Positions 1 through 12,700 of a stretch of DNA of 64,000 bases are shown here, piece after piece. Made by a program: the position numbers and the translations under genes. The stretch covers positions 2,772,501 through 2,836,500 of the forward strand of contig JAJTWR010000266.1 in the NCBI GenBank assembly GCA_021613335.1, given 5' to 3'. The stretch comes from Whitmania pigra. Lineage: Eukaryota > Annelida > Clitellata > Hirudinida > Haemopidae. The notes beneath the pieces are model-generated. The model worked only from the letters and a program-made list of their open reading frames with translations. It had not been told where the DNA came from and did no database searches. The number at the start of each line of letters is the position of its first letter. Position 1 is the first letter of the stretch.

Positions 1-183
1 ATAATATAATAATAATAATAATAAAATAATAATAATAATAATAATAATATAATAATAATAATAATATAATAATAATAATAATAATAATAATATAATAATA
101 ATAATAATAATAAATAATAATAATAATAATAATAAATAATAATAATAATAATAATAATAAATAATATAATAATAATAATAATT
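1..183. repeat. AAT microsatellite
   Basis: Near-perfect (AAT)n with scattered one-base slips (AAAT, AT), running in from the left edge of the window. Confidence 0.98.
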
Positions 184-1871
184 TGTTTCTCATGATGGCA
201 CATGGTGCTATATCAATGGATTATTATTATTACTATTATTATTGTTGTTGTTGTTGTTGCTGCTGCTGCTGCTATTATCATTATTATCATGCTGAATGAA
301 ACCTCATCCAACCCAGTCGATCCTTCAAACTGCCATTCCATCCATCTCCAGCAATTACACGCACCGCGTGTCACGCTCGACATTTCCTGCTATCCGTCAG
401 GATCGTGTTGATGCGGCAGTGGAAAGCTGCAGTTGATGGTTCGATGGCTGATGGTCAGAAGCGTGGAAGCATGGGCATCTCATTCCAGGGAGACTAGTGG
501 CTTCACTGGCGCTGGGAGCGGCCTAAGACGGCCTAGACGATGATTAATTTTCAGTAGATTCTCAAAAGTATTCCAGATGCCTTCTGCTTCTATCTCTCAC
601 TGCTACCCTAGTTATGGTCCCCTGGTTCTCTCCGCGCCTCCATCCCCATGAGTAATCCCCAAACCGTTAAAAAACTGAGGCTAGAATTTCATCGAAGCTT
701 AATTAATTCTCCACTTTCCAAGCGATCATCACGTGGCGCTGAATGATGTTTGGAGCATGCCGGACTCGCTTCACGGAGCACCAGTGCTGAGTCGATTCCA
801 GGCGGAGTTTTACCTCCCTGGAAAATAGAAAAACGCTCCAAAAAACATGCTTCAGTAACTTCGGTATTACGTCGTTAGCTAAGAGCTCTGGCACGCTAGA
901 ATGAGTCTTGATGGTCAGAGATCGCGTTCGAATCCTCCTTCGGGACCCTCCAGGATCAGACCCACGTCTTTCTAAATCCTAGATCAGGATCATGTTGGAT
1001 TCCTGTTGCAGGGCAAGAGTTTTCTGAGATGATCATCCATCTTAGAGGCAGTTTTCACATCAGCAACTCTTTCGCTTGCTGAGACTATTAAGACTTGCTC
1101 CTGGTTGAACCCGAAGTTGACCTCATCGCGTGGAAAAAGTACTCCGTCTCGATGCGGATTAATTTCCTGCGCCGAACGATTTGACGGACTACTTTTAATA
1201 TCTTTCAAAGGAGCAGGAATAATTCCGACAATTGTCTTGTCGGGTGCTGTGGAATATTTCAATTAGATTGCAATTACGTTTGAACTGACTAAATCTAAAT
1301 TAAATATTTATAAAATTTCAACCAGATGATCATTTCTTTTTATTTGTCTTATTAGTTTTTAATTGGTTGTCTAATTATTTAAATGCTGAAACATGTAAAC
1401 ATGTACTAATTCATGATGCATTACCTATTAATGAAATTTATACACGAGTCATTGTGTTCAACGATAATTGCCTATGAGGCGATTGAGAAATCAAATACGT
1501 GGGTAGCCTATTTTTTTCCTCCCCACAAACAAAGCCACGACGGGTCCTCCTAAATCCCTCGGAGCTCAAAAACTGAGCCCCAATCAATCATTGGTGATCG
1601 TGTGCCATGACAAAATATTCGCAATCGAGATACGAATGAAATGCGACCTAAACGATTTTTGCCATTTTCACTTGGTGATAAAACTTATTTTATCTTTTGC
1701 TTTTGATAGCGTTAATGTCATTTTTAAATTAATTATTGTTACATTTGTTATAATTATAGCCATTATTGCTATTTAAATTAATAGCCAAACTAAACAAAAC
1801 TGATTTGTAATATCTGTTGTTGTTAATGTTCTCGGGTGGATTAAACATTTCCTCCTTCATATAAATATTAC
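184..1871. other. Kv1 upstream region, no gene recognised
   Basis: Contains a compound ATT/GTT/GCT triplet array (221-292), about 600 bases of average-composition unique-looking DNA, a tRNA-like segment (see 868-945), and a 90-codon minus-strand ORF (990-1262) without recognisable domains. From ~1270 the DNA is AT-rich and pyrimidine-rich towards the Kv1 acceptor at 1872-1873, so the 3' part is probably Kv1 intron. Confidence 0.6.
868..945 (+). repeat. tRNA-like segment (possible SINE head or tRNA pseudogene)
   Basis: An A-box-like TAGCTAAGAG at ~876 and a strong B-box-like GTTCGAATCC at 927-936 are about 45 bases apart, as in tRNA genes. The T-stem does not pair well and the acceptor stem is not convincing, so this is not a functional tRNA. 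Its TCTTGATGGT before the B box resembles the element near 62.4 kb. Confidence 0.35.
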
Positions 1872-1873
1872 AG

Positions 1874-4391
1874 CAGTTTCAATTACAAACAAGTCGGAGC
1901 TTCAGAGTCAGAGTCAGTGCCACACTCTCAGCACTCCCCCCTACCGGCCAACGGGCAGAGGACCAGGGACATCAAGAAACCACGAAGGAACAGGTTCTCT
2001 TCCACCTCATCCTGGGTTTCCAGTCAACTCCAGACTACCCCGGAAGAGGGCTCGACAACGAACGGAAAGGAGAGGGTCGTCATCAATGTCAGCGGCCTGC
2101 GCTTCGAGACTCATCTCAAAACGCTGGAGCAGTTTCCCGAGACGCTACTCGGCAATCCGGAGAGGCGCAACGAGCACTTCGACCCTGTCAGGAATGAATT
2201 CTTCTTCGATCGAAACCGACCGAGTTTCGACGCCATCCTGTACTACTACCAGAGCGGGGGTAGACTGAGGAGGCCGGTTAACGTTCCTCTCGATATTTTC
2301 ATGGATGAAATAAAATTTTACGAACTCAGCGAGGATACGATAGAACGGTACAAAGAAGAGGAGGGATTCGTCAAAGAGGAAGAAAAGCCAATGCCGACGA
2401 ACCACATGCAGAGGAAAGTCTGGCTCCTGTTCGAGTATCCGGAGAGCTCTCTGGCAGCCAGAATCATCGCCATCTTTTCCGTCGTCATCATTCTTCTTTC
2501 CATAGTGACCTTCTGTCTGGAAACACTGCCAGAGTTCAAACAGCATCGCAACACCAACGGATCGTCGCTATTTTCCAACTTGTCTTCAACATCTGATTTT
2601 GTTTGGGATGAAGTGGAACTACAAACTTTCACCGAGCCCTTCTTCATCATAGAGACAGCTTGTATAATTTGGTTCAGTTTTGAGATTACCGTTCGGTTCT
2701 TCGCCTCGCCGAATCGTTTGTTTTTCTTCAAAAACATGATGAACTTGATCGACCTGATAGCCATCATACCGTACTTCATTACCCTCGCCACGATGCTTGT
2801 CAGCGAACACAAGTCCAACAACCAGGCAATGTCTTTGGCCATACTCAGAGTTATCCGTCTGGTTCGAGTCTTCCGCATTTTCAAGCTATCTCGACACTCG
2901 AAGGGTCTTCAAATCCTCGGGCAGACCATAAGGGCCAGCATGAGGGAGCTCGGCCTCTTGATATTCTTTCTACTTATCTGTGTTATCCTTTTCTCCAGCG
3001 CCGTCTTCTTTGCCGAGGCGGACACGGAAAATTCTCAGTTCAACAGCATTCCGGATGCCTTCTGGTGGGCCGTAGTAACCATGACAACGGTCGGGTACGG
3101 GGACATGAGACCGACCAGTGCTTGGGGCAAACTGGTCGGATCGCTCTGCGCCATCGCCGGCGTCCTGACGATAGCCCTCCCGGTGCCTGTGATAGTTTCC
3201 AACTTCAATTACTTCTATCATCGAGAAACCGACAACGAAGATAATCAAACATACGCCCACGTCCAGAGTTGTCCAAATTTTTCATCAATACCTCTGCCTA
3301 GATCTTCCTTTTCCGGAAGCATCGACAGCGTCGAAGAGGACAAGAATCGACGCTCTCAGACAAACGAGTCCAAGTCATCAGATAGAGACAGCGTAAACAC
3401 TGAGGAGCGAGTCTTGCTGAGCGAAAGACACAAAACGCAGACGTCTGTCGATTACCAAGAAAGCGTTCAATCCGCCCCCGTGACCACAACATGCTCCAGG
3501 CCCCCTCTTCTGCTCGTGAGTCTCCATCACGCGGCAACCGACGTGGGCCACTTGGGAAGATCATTCGAGAGGAGCAATCCGGCTCCTCTGCTGAAACTCC
3601 CGAGTCCATCGACGTCTCGACATGTCAAGAGACACCACCAGTCATCCATCACGCACAGTCCGGAAAACAAAAACAACTCGAATTCAACTAAAGACTCCCA
3701 GATGTCCCCCAAAAAACAGCGCCATTCAGTACCAGCCCTGAAAACTCCCGACCTGTTAGACTCGCATCGAACTCGCAGGAGCCGCCTTGTTCGATCAGCG
3801 AGGAAAGAACTCGAGGACGAAGATCAACTGGATGCGTCCAATCATCCAACCGTCGATAATTATCAACCTGCCTCAGACGGTCACGTACTCATCGATCTTA
3901 CAGAGGCTCTTGGACCAGAGGGGAATCTTTCTGATTTGCCCAAAGAGTGTCCTCCTGGTGCCGGTCCGCCTTCAACATCAGCGGGCAGCTCGTCGGCAGA
4001 TCAACTCGATAACGTCGCTAAACCTCTTCAAAGCCAAGCCGCACAACCAGACGCCCTCACGCCTCACCCTTGGAGGTCGAAATGGTTCAAGCCTTCGAAA
4101 TCCATCGAGGTCTCCAATCCGTTTACATTTTCCAGCCAATCGAGAGAAACCATGGGTTGCCTGTCACATTCTTCTGCGGCCATAACCTCATTTCCTTCTC
4201 TAACCTCGGAATATCTTCCAGCCACCACCAACGGCGTATTGTTGTCGCAGCCTTCTTCCGAACCAACGTCTCATCTCTCCATCCATCCGTCATTCAATCC
4301 TTTCCATCCATCACCAGAAAGTCTTTTCAAGTCATCCGAAGCTTTATGCTCAACGCAGCTCGGATTTGGAATCAAGCCGAGCTTTACATGA
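1874..4391 (+). CDS. Shaker-type (Kv1) voltage-gated potassium channel, 5' partial
   Basis: Pore-forming subunit of a tetrameric voltage-gated K+ channel of the plasma membrane. Numbering residues from the GTG at 1917, a T1/BTB tetramerisation domain starts near residue 52 ([16 protein letters not shown]). S1 lies near 180-203. S4 at 309-327 carries regularly spaced arginines ([19 protein letters not shown]). The selectivity filter TVGYGD is at 391-396 (bases 3087-3104) and the S6 PVP hinge at 422-424. These match Shaker/Kv1 rather than Shab, Shaw or Shal. The S1-S2 loop has NGS and NLS glycosylation sequons. A Ser/Pro-rich cytoplasmic tail of about 390 residues follows S6; it is longer than usual and ends in SFT, without the Kv1 PDZ-binding end (S/T-x-V). 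The reading frame is open upstream to a stop at 1842 with no ATG, and an acceptor (tandem CAGCAG) ends at 1873 or 1876, so the initiator must lie in an upstream exon I could not identify. Family call is firm; the N-terminus is unknown. Confidence 0.94.
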
Positions 4392-6725
4392 CGTCATCCG
4401 TCTCCCGTCCAATCGGTAAATCACGTTTTGAATAATCGACTGTTTATGTTTTCGACATTTCCCTGCTTCCCTGACCGGCTGCACTGCCAGAGCATCATGC
4501 GAGCAATAGATGTTTAAAAGTAAATCTCGAACAAAATAACTTCTCATTTTAAAACAAAGCCGCGTTGTAATTTCTCATTGTCATCGGAGAAGTGTAGAGA
4601 CTTTATTTCCATCTCCGAGCGAGAATTCTAGAAATAGTTTACTTTATCTAAATTGGAAATTTATTATTCTGTCGGTACAAGCCAGCAAAGTTACTGAAAC
4701 CTAATCCGACGAAACGGTCACAAAATTCTAAGAATTTCGCCTTGAAATTTATAGTTTCGGAGAAGAATTTTTTTTTGTTTCTTTGGCCAGCGTGAGTCTC
4801 GTCTGGCATGCCACGCCAGACACCTGGTGATGAATTGCTGTGGCTGCTGACTGCAATCTCCACCGTTATCGCAGTCGCGAGATAGCATTTAACCTACGCT
4901 TGACCAAAACGTTGTTGCATTCGAATTGCGCGCGCGCGCTGTTTTACGTTTTACGACTGAAACTAATGCAGTGATAAAGAGACGATTGCATGTCTGGTTT
5001 TTGTTCTCGATTTTTTTTTTTTTGTTACCGACAGCTCAACACGTCGGAAGGGTGATTTCACAATGTCGGATTCGCAATCTTTGTTTTGATTGGTTTGCTG
5101 CGAGAACCATTCGCTTTCAATTCTCAATTCGACCATTCTGGGTTGCAGTCTCGCCGAAAAGCGACGAACGATAGCGATTTCAAAATGAACTTAAAGACTC
5201 GGCAACCATCCTCAGTCATGGAGCAGTTGGAAATGCAAAATTGAATTTTTTGTCTAGAAAGTATATGTGGTTTATTGCCATGCCGATGTTTTCATACCTG
5301 CCAGTCGACAGTGTAAATGCTTGTAATCTTGCAAATTAACATTTCTGTTGAGTGCCTGGCAAATTGCTGTTTTATCTGAGGAAAATAATTTTTTAACTCA
5401 ACGTTTGAACGCCTGTGTTACCTATAATCATCTACAACGATGGCTCTATTATCACCATCGACTTGAACTCATGTGATTTTGTACCATCGTCATCTGCGTT
5501 GTCCATATCTGTCCGAATACTTTTTTTCCCTCTTCATTTCAATAAATTTTCGAAATATTTATCCTGTCTTGAATGCATCGATGCACAATCACTCGTTTTA
5601 TCTGGCTCGCCGAGGAGAAACACGAAGCTGTTGTGAAGCATTGGAACATGATGAACAACAAGAATGTCAGAAATTCGCCGGCAGCAAGTGAGCGATCATT
5701 GGCAAAACCTGTTACAATTTCGCGGAAAATTCTCCTCCAGAGAACAACTCGCATTTCTGCTAATTACTCCGACTCAGCACAGAACAAAGCGTAAAGGTAC
5801 ACCACCTCTCGGGAAAGAACACCGAAAGCAGAGGCATTAAATCATTAAATTATCGAGAGTGGAAATGCAATTGGAAACTATGTAGGCTTTCTTTCCAGTT
5901 TGCACGAGCAACATATTACTCTCTGGAAACTCTTGAACCGTCATCGACGACCAACAACGACGCCTCCAATTCCAGGAAACCAATAGGATTAGAATATCAC
6001 GGCGTGGAAAACAACATCACGCCTCTTCTCAATCTCATCCGGATAAATGTCGTCCTCTGCTACTGGATTATCCTCTCCAAGCATCACAAGATCTACAACG
6101 TGCATGACGCGTCGGCAAAACGTCAGAAAGACAAAGTGCCCCCTAACCATTCACGCAACCCGACCGATGACACAACAGAACTGATATTAAAACCACCTGA
6201 TCAAGCATCAACACACAAACTGCAAGCACATCCAAATCGATCCGAGACACACCGAAAGCCACAAGTTGTACTCATCCAACCCGCACGGGATGCCCGCGGG
6301 CACAACGGAAAGTTCTGCCGAACGCTCCGCCGGCTCTCGAACCATCGCAAAGCTCTCAAATCGGCCATCGAAACAATCGAGCTGTCATAGATTACCCGGC
6401 CACCCGAGAAGAGCAAGGGCACAAAAAAAAAAAAAAATAGAAAAGAGAATGCCGCTCAAAAGACGAAAGAATAACGATAACCTTTCCGAATTTTAGCAGC
6501 AGACGTAGAGAGTCGTGGATGCTTTAATGCGGGGCTACTGACGACACAAAAGATCCATAACTCACCCCGTCAGGTGAAAGGCTCATGAATAATTTAAATC
6601 CCTCCCACTCAACCAACATAACCGGACTCCATAAAAACGTAACTTCCACTTAACAACGGATAACTTTTTTTTCAAATGTAGGCGTGTGTTACAGCATTAG
6701 CGAAACGATGACGCTGTACTGCCAA
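4392..6725. other. Intergenic region between Kv1 and POLD1 (convergent 3' flanks)
   Basis: No supported gene. Several unconvincing ORFs of 60-128 codons. Contains a 7-bp perfect inverted repeat (GTCTGGC...GCCAGAC, 4801-4821), a CGCGCGCGC run (4927-4935) and A/T runs (5010-5021, 6424-6436). Both gene 3' UTRs should lie here; I could not place their ends. Confidence 0.6.
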
Positions 6726-9700
6726 TTACCAGTCCAAATTGTCGAAACGACAAATAACTTTCTCTTGGGCGGTCAGATCTTTCTGAACCTTCGTTCTCAT
6801 GTAGAAGATTGGACAGTCTCGACTGAAAAACGAAACACTTCGATTCAAACTGAAACGAAAATAAATTTAAAAGATTCGAAGCGTCTCAACCTCGTACAAA
6901 GGATGTCTTCGTGAAGGCTGCCTTGACATCTCTGACACTGGGTCCAGAGTTTCGAGAACTTTTCCTCGAGCGAACCGAAGTAAAGTATTTCCTTCTGGTA
7001 TATTTCCGCCTCCATCGGTTTGCAGTGGCGGCAAATGGCATCGTCTGAATGGCAAGTTCGCGTGTATCAAACTTCGGCAACGAAACATCCCAACGTACAA
7101 GAACCTCGAGTGCAACGGGCTCAAAAACCTGCTAACCTTGAGAGTCGAGCGGTGTTTTACATCCAATGCAGGTCTCTTTCTTCTGAGTGAATGCCACCAA
7201 ACCTCCAACGGTCGACGTTACGATGCTCTTCGCTCTCATGTGATCTCCAGCTGGAAAGGATATCAAAACAGTCTATAATTAACCGGCTCTAAATAACCAA
7301 CATATCTCTTAAAAAGCAATTAAAAATAACTTTCACTTCTAAATTTAGACGCAGAACGAAAACGCATCCTAAATCGAGCCTGGTCGATCTTGCAGGAACA
7401 TTCATCAAGGAGCTTAAAAATCTTTCAAGAGGTGATAAACATTTCGCACGGTTTAATTTCTACAACTCACAAAAGAGGATGCTCTGTGCCTTCGCATCCC
7501 CCAATATGGGCTCGAATATCCTGAGGAGAGGTTTCTTAATCTGGTGGTTGAGATAATAGTCGGTGTCTATTGGTTTGTTGTTTTCCAGTACGAATATCGG
7601 GTCCTGAAATTGAGACATGGTTCAGGAGAAAAGCATAGTAAATAAACTGGATCTCCACAGGTGTAAGTGATAGTTCATGCCACCATGAAAAAAATGCTTA
7701 AGAACGTCAGAGCCGTAAATCAACATTCATTCAACGAGAATGCTCGTTCGGGATTATCCGACAAATTCGTGAACTCGCCTCGAGGCACAAGCTAGTTTCA
7801 AACTCTGTGTCGTCGGATTAAAATCCTTTTGAGTTCCACTCACCTCTGATTTCTCGGAAGCGTTGGTGTTTTTTGTCGATGCGATGATCACGTAAGGGAC
7901 CCTATCTCCGAGCTGCGGGGCACTGCCCGGGTCTCTCTTCCTCATCCTAGAATGAAAAATCATTCAAAGTTGAACATCACTCATCACCGTTTGCTATGTG
8001 AAAAACGTGCTTCTCCGAAGAGACACACGATGTTTACGTAGAAATCCGAAGCTCGTTTTATCGTTGCGAAACTCGTGTTCCCAATTGCTGGGGAAGGCAA
8101 TTTGCGTTGCAAGAAGTAACATTAACGATGGTCGCCTCTGTGGAATATTGGCCAAGCTAAAGCAAAATCCAACTCAACGGCAGTAACCTACGGCACCCAT
8201 CTGTACCCCAACTCTACCCATGGAAAACATGGAGATATGACAAAATTTGTTCTCTGTTAGTTAGATTTTGTCAGTGACTTTACCAATATCAGTCCTAATA
8301 CTCTACAGCCAGCAGAGCAGTGTGTATTACAAAATGCAATGTCACTCAGAGGATGCCATAAGCTGGAGCATTAGGGAAATGGATATAAATATCCTGGAAT
8401 GAGGTTCTCCATAATAAAGTTACAAACGTGACGGATGTGCGCAAGAACAACAATGCTCCGTAGAGGAATCATCCAATGAAAACAAAATCACGATTACGAT
8501 CATCATTATCACCATCAACATCGTCAAAAAGCACCTGTTGGCAAGCTCGTTGTGAGCCTGTTTTGCTGCGTAATCCTTGTCGCTCTTTGTGAGCTCCTTG
8601 GTGATGACTAGTTGCGAGATGTCGATTCTGTTGCAGAGGAGGTCCGAGATCACCTGCTTGGCATGCTCGATAGCGGCGTTTGGATCTCTGAGTAGCAAGA
8701 TAAAAATAAAACAATGAATAAAAAATATTCTGATTCAAAGTAACCGACAGACTTCAACTTAATTAGATAAGTAAACCTGTTACGGCCAATTAATATAATT
8801 TGATTATATGAGCTATCCACAATACATCATGATTAAGATAGCATTTTAAGCAATGCTGCATATCGTCAAGGCGACCACGGTGGCTACCTGTTGATCAGAA
8901 TTTTCTGGAGGCAGGAGTTGATGAGGTTGGCTACGAGAGGGCAATTATCCCTTCTGACAACCTCGATGCCCTTGCAATCCATCTTGTCGTGCACGTCGGG
9001 TTTGGTGAAGTAAAGGCCAGCGTATCTCTTCTTGTTGATGAGGAGGTACGGAAAGTATACCTGATTAAGAATAAATTAAATAAGAAACTGGAGGCAATTA
9101 AACAATTAAATGTTAAAAATATCGCAGAAACGTGAATTATTATTATTTTCAAGGGTAACGTAAAAATTAATAGCTGCTAAGCCAGGAACTACCATGTTTG
9201 GTAGATGATGATGGTGATGACGATGATAATGCATGTTCATTGCATCGGGCATTCGTTCGCAACACGCTTTGTTTCAAAAATAATTCTTAATCTTATGCGA
9301 AATTAGTGACTAATCCAAGTCAATAAACACTGACAAAGAACCATAACTAGATCCATCTGTGAGCATTTGCAACGTGGATATATTTTACACCGCTAGGAAA
9401 TCATCTACTCGAACATCCATTAAGCTGATGATGGATCTTATTATGATGATATTAAGAGCAATTACTCAATTACTGCCACAACCACCACCCTGGCCAAGAA
9501 GCAGAAATACTGGAACAAAATTCCACAAACCTTTTCAAACTCGAGCTTGATCGGATCTTGGAAAGTCGACGATATCTTCTCGGCCGCCTCCTTGCCAAGC
9601 TTCATGGCCTCTGCCACTGTACCCACCCCAAACTTGCACATCACAGAATCCGTGTCTCCGTAGATTACCTGGCAGACGACAGGAGATTAAAGAGCTATAA

Positions 9701-12700
9701 CTTCAGGTGGTATTTTTTCGATGAAGAATAACGGAGAATTTAAAAAACTTTCCGCACCTTTGCATCGTGTTCGTATCCGTTTTTAATGGTGAACATTTCT
9801 TCTACGTACTGCTTGGTCTGCTCGATCATCAACCTTCCAAAGGAAGTGACACTCTGGTGACAAAAAGGAAGTTTTAAAAAATGAAGCAAGTTCCAAGCAA
9901 GTGCATTTCATTCCCCTCACAAAACAATGCGATTCTGACAGACATTAAGCAATCTGCAACCTCTAAAATCTATCAATCCGACCACCCACTAACTAGTCTA
10001 ATTAACTGATCACCAGCCTTCTGGAAATTCAAGCAAGAAATCCACCTGAGATATTTCAAGGCACGGCAGTTTCCCGTTCTGTGCCCCCGTGAACCCGTAG
10101 ACCGAATTGGCGCTGATCTTCAGGGCGAGTTGTCTGCCATCAAGCACCTGCCTTTTGAAGGGATCAGTTTCATTCTTCAGATCTTGTTTTGCTCTGGAAT
10201 GTAAGACCTTTAAGGTTATTAACAGCATCATCATCACCATCATCAAGTTAAATTAATTAAAAAAATAAATGAAACAAGAACAGAAGTGGTTGAACTAACA
10301 GACTTAATTGCATTAAAAACCAATGCCTACTTTGTCAATTAAAAAAAAATGTAACTATATAATTCCACTTTAACTAGTGCTACTAATAAATAATGTAACT
10401 AAATAATTCCACTTTAACTAGTGCTGCTAATAAATAATGCAACCTCTTTCGAGCTGAGAGAAGATTTTCAAGGATTTCAGGTAAGAGGCCTTTTACCAAG
10501 CTCTTCTTGGCAAAGTAGTTGCCAGATGGAGTTTGAATGTACTGATCCTTAGTCAAACTGGAAGACAAAACGGCTTATTGTCAACAAAATTAGGTGCAAT
10601 ATTGATTGTGATTACATTGGTAGTGGAGATGATAATAAAGGTGGTGGCACCAAGTTCAAATATCACCAAGTTCACAACCCTGACATAAAAAATCACCAAC
10701 ATTTCCAATCCAGCTCAAACAATAAATGATGAAAGTTAGTAAATTAACGTAATAATTAACAAACCCCTCCTTGACAATAACTGATGGTGAGAGTAAGGTG
10801 GTGTAGCAGAGATTGTGTGCCATCATGATCGACGGGTACAAAGAGGAAAAATCCAGTGTGGCTATGGGAACGTTATAGTAACTGGAAAGGATGTTGTTTT
10901 TTTAACTACAGAATATCTGAATTTAGTGTCGAATTAAACTAAATTTTATTTTTATTATAATTTGTATTTATTGTATTTTAATTATATTTTTTGTCTGAAT
11001 TTTATCAACGAAATAGTTATCTTAGGAATAGGTTCAAACTAAAATGCTAACACCTAGAAAACTGATATAAACGAAAAGCCAAAAGTAAACCGATATAAAC
11101 ATGTAACATTCATAACTTCATAATTATTATTATTATTAATAATAGTTTCGGCACAGCTCAGTAATCATTGTCAAATATTTTTAGACAAACCCTCTCATTG
11201 GTTCAATGACGGTCGCACCCTCGTACTCCTCTCCACTTTGACCTCTGTGAACTGGAATCACAAGGTCATGCTCCCTGGCCTTGAGAAAGAAAACATGAAA
11301 CCAACGTTCAAACAGAAATCATTACACTGGCATTTCAGACTTAAATAAAAATTTAGTTTTGCAGCTAACAATAATATGGCAAACTAATTTAGTTGTTATA
11401 TTAAATAACATCGGAAGTCGTTCCAAGCCATACCTTTCTCAGCAGCTGCGACATGACCTTAATTTGTTGACCCCTGGACAACAGGGAGTTCAAGGTCACA
11501 CCGGTGACCCTAGCCATCTCCATGTAGTTGATGATGCACATGAGCTTGTCAATTAGCCTCAACGGGAGCACGGCATCTTTCAGACAGTAAACGGCAAGTC
11601 TTCTTCTGGTCTGTTCGTTTCCGTTCTGTGATGGTTGTAATGAACGACAACAAATGAGGGATGAGATGTGGTAAAACAATAAGCAAAGCCAAAAGATTGG
11701 CTGTTCTCACAATTCCACAAAACTGAGATACTTAACAGTTCATTCAACTTTCAATCAATCAATCAATCAATCAATCAGGTGAGCAATTGTTCAATCTACC
11801 TGAAGATCGGTGATGATAGAGTGGTGCACATCTTCCTTTTGCTCCTGTAGGAAGTGGTAAGAAACCGCATTCAAGCGGTACGACCTCAGCTTGTATTCCC
11901 TCCTAAGTACCTAGATCAACACAAAAAGATCGACATTGTCTCAGGATTTATAAACAAGTCACAATCCTTTAAAATATCCTTTTAAATTTTGTCCCCAAAG
12001 CACCATTATGCACTAAAAGTAGCACAATGCAATCAGAGAAAACAGGAATGATGAATATTAATATGAATGACATTTATGAATAATTAATAAGCACCTACCA
12101 ATAGCAAATCGAATTGCACCCTTCCACTGATGTCAATGTAATTATTCTCTGTTTTTCCCATCTGCTTCGACTGAAACGGCTGCTTCCTTATGCTGGAAAG
12201 TACATTGTTGACTCGACCCAGATGAGGAAAATGTTTAAGTCCGAGATGCTTGGCTCGATTCAACAAGTAGGTCAAATCAAAGTTCTGAATGTTGTAGCCG
12301 GTGATTATGTCCGGGTCGACTTGTCGAACGAAATCGGACCAGCTCTGAAACATTGTACATCTTTTATTTAAACAAAACTGGTCTTTAAAAAGGATTTTAA
12401 GAAATACAAATGGAGGATGTTTCATGCTTAGGAAAAGTATCAACAACATGGATTCAACTTACATTCAGAAGTTCTTCTTCGGTTTCGTAGGACAACACCT
12501 CGGCGCCCACGATCGGAGCGCACGATTTCCAGGTGAAAATGACCTTGATGAAGGCTTCTCTTTCTCCCTGTCTCTGGACCAGGCAGGCGATCTGGATGAC
12601 TGGATCCTTGTCGGGCTCGGGAAACACTCCTGAAACGAGTTTTAAAAAAAAACAATGAAAAGAACATAATTAGTAACTATTTTAGGCAAAATAAAATCAT

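Noticed and set aside
868..945. Functional tRNA gene
   Set aside because: A- and B-box-like motifs are present but the T-stem and acceptor stem do not pair; kept only as a tRNA-like segment.
990..1262. 90-codon minus-strand ORF
   Set aside because: No recognisable domain, no splice context and no codon pattern to support a gene.
1917..1919. GTG as the Kv1 start codon
   Set aside because: Nuclear animal genes very rarely start at GTG, and an acceptor lies just upstream, so a spliced N-terminus is far likelier.
6004..6422. Overlapping ORFs of 73-128 codons between Kv1 and POLD1
   Set aside because: Open on both strands with no domain; probably chance in a less AT-rich patch.
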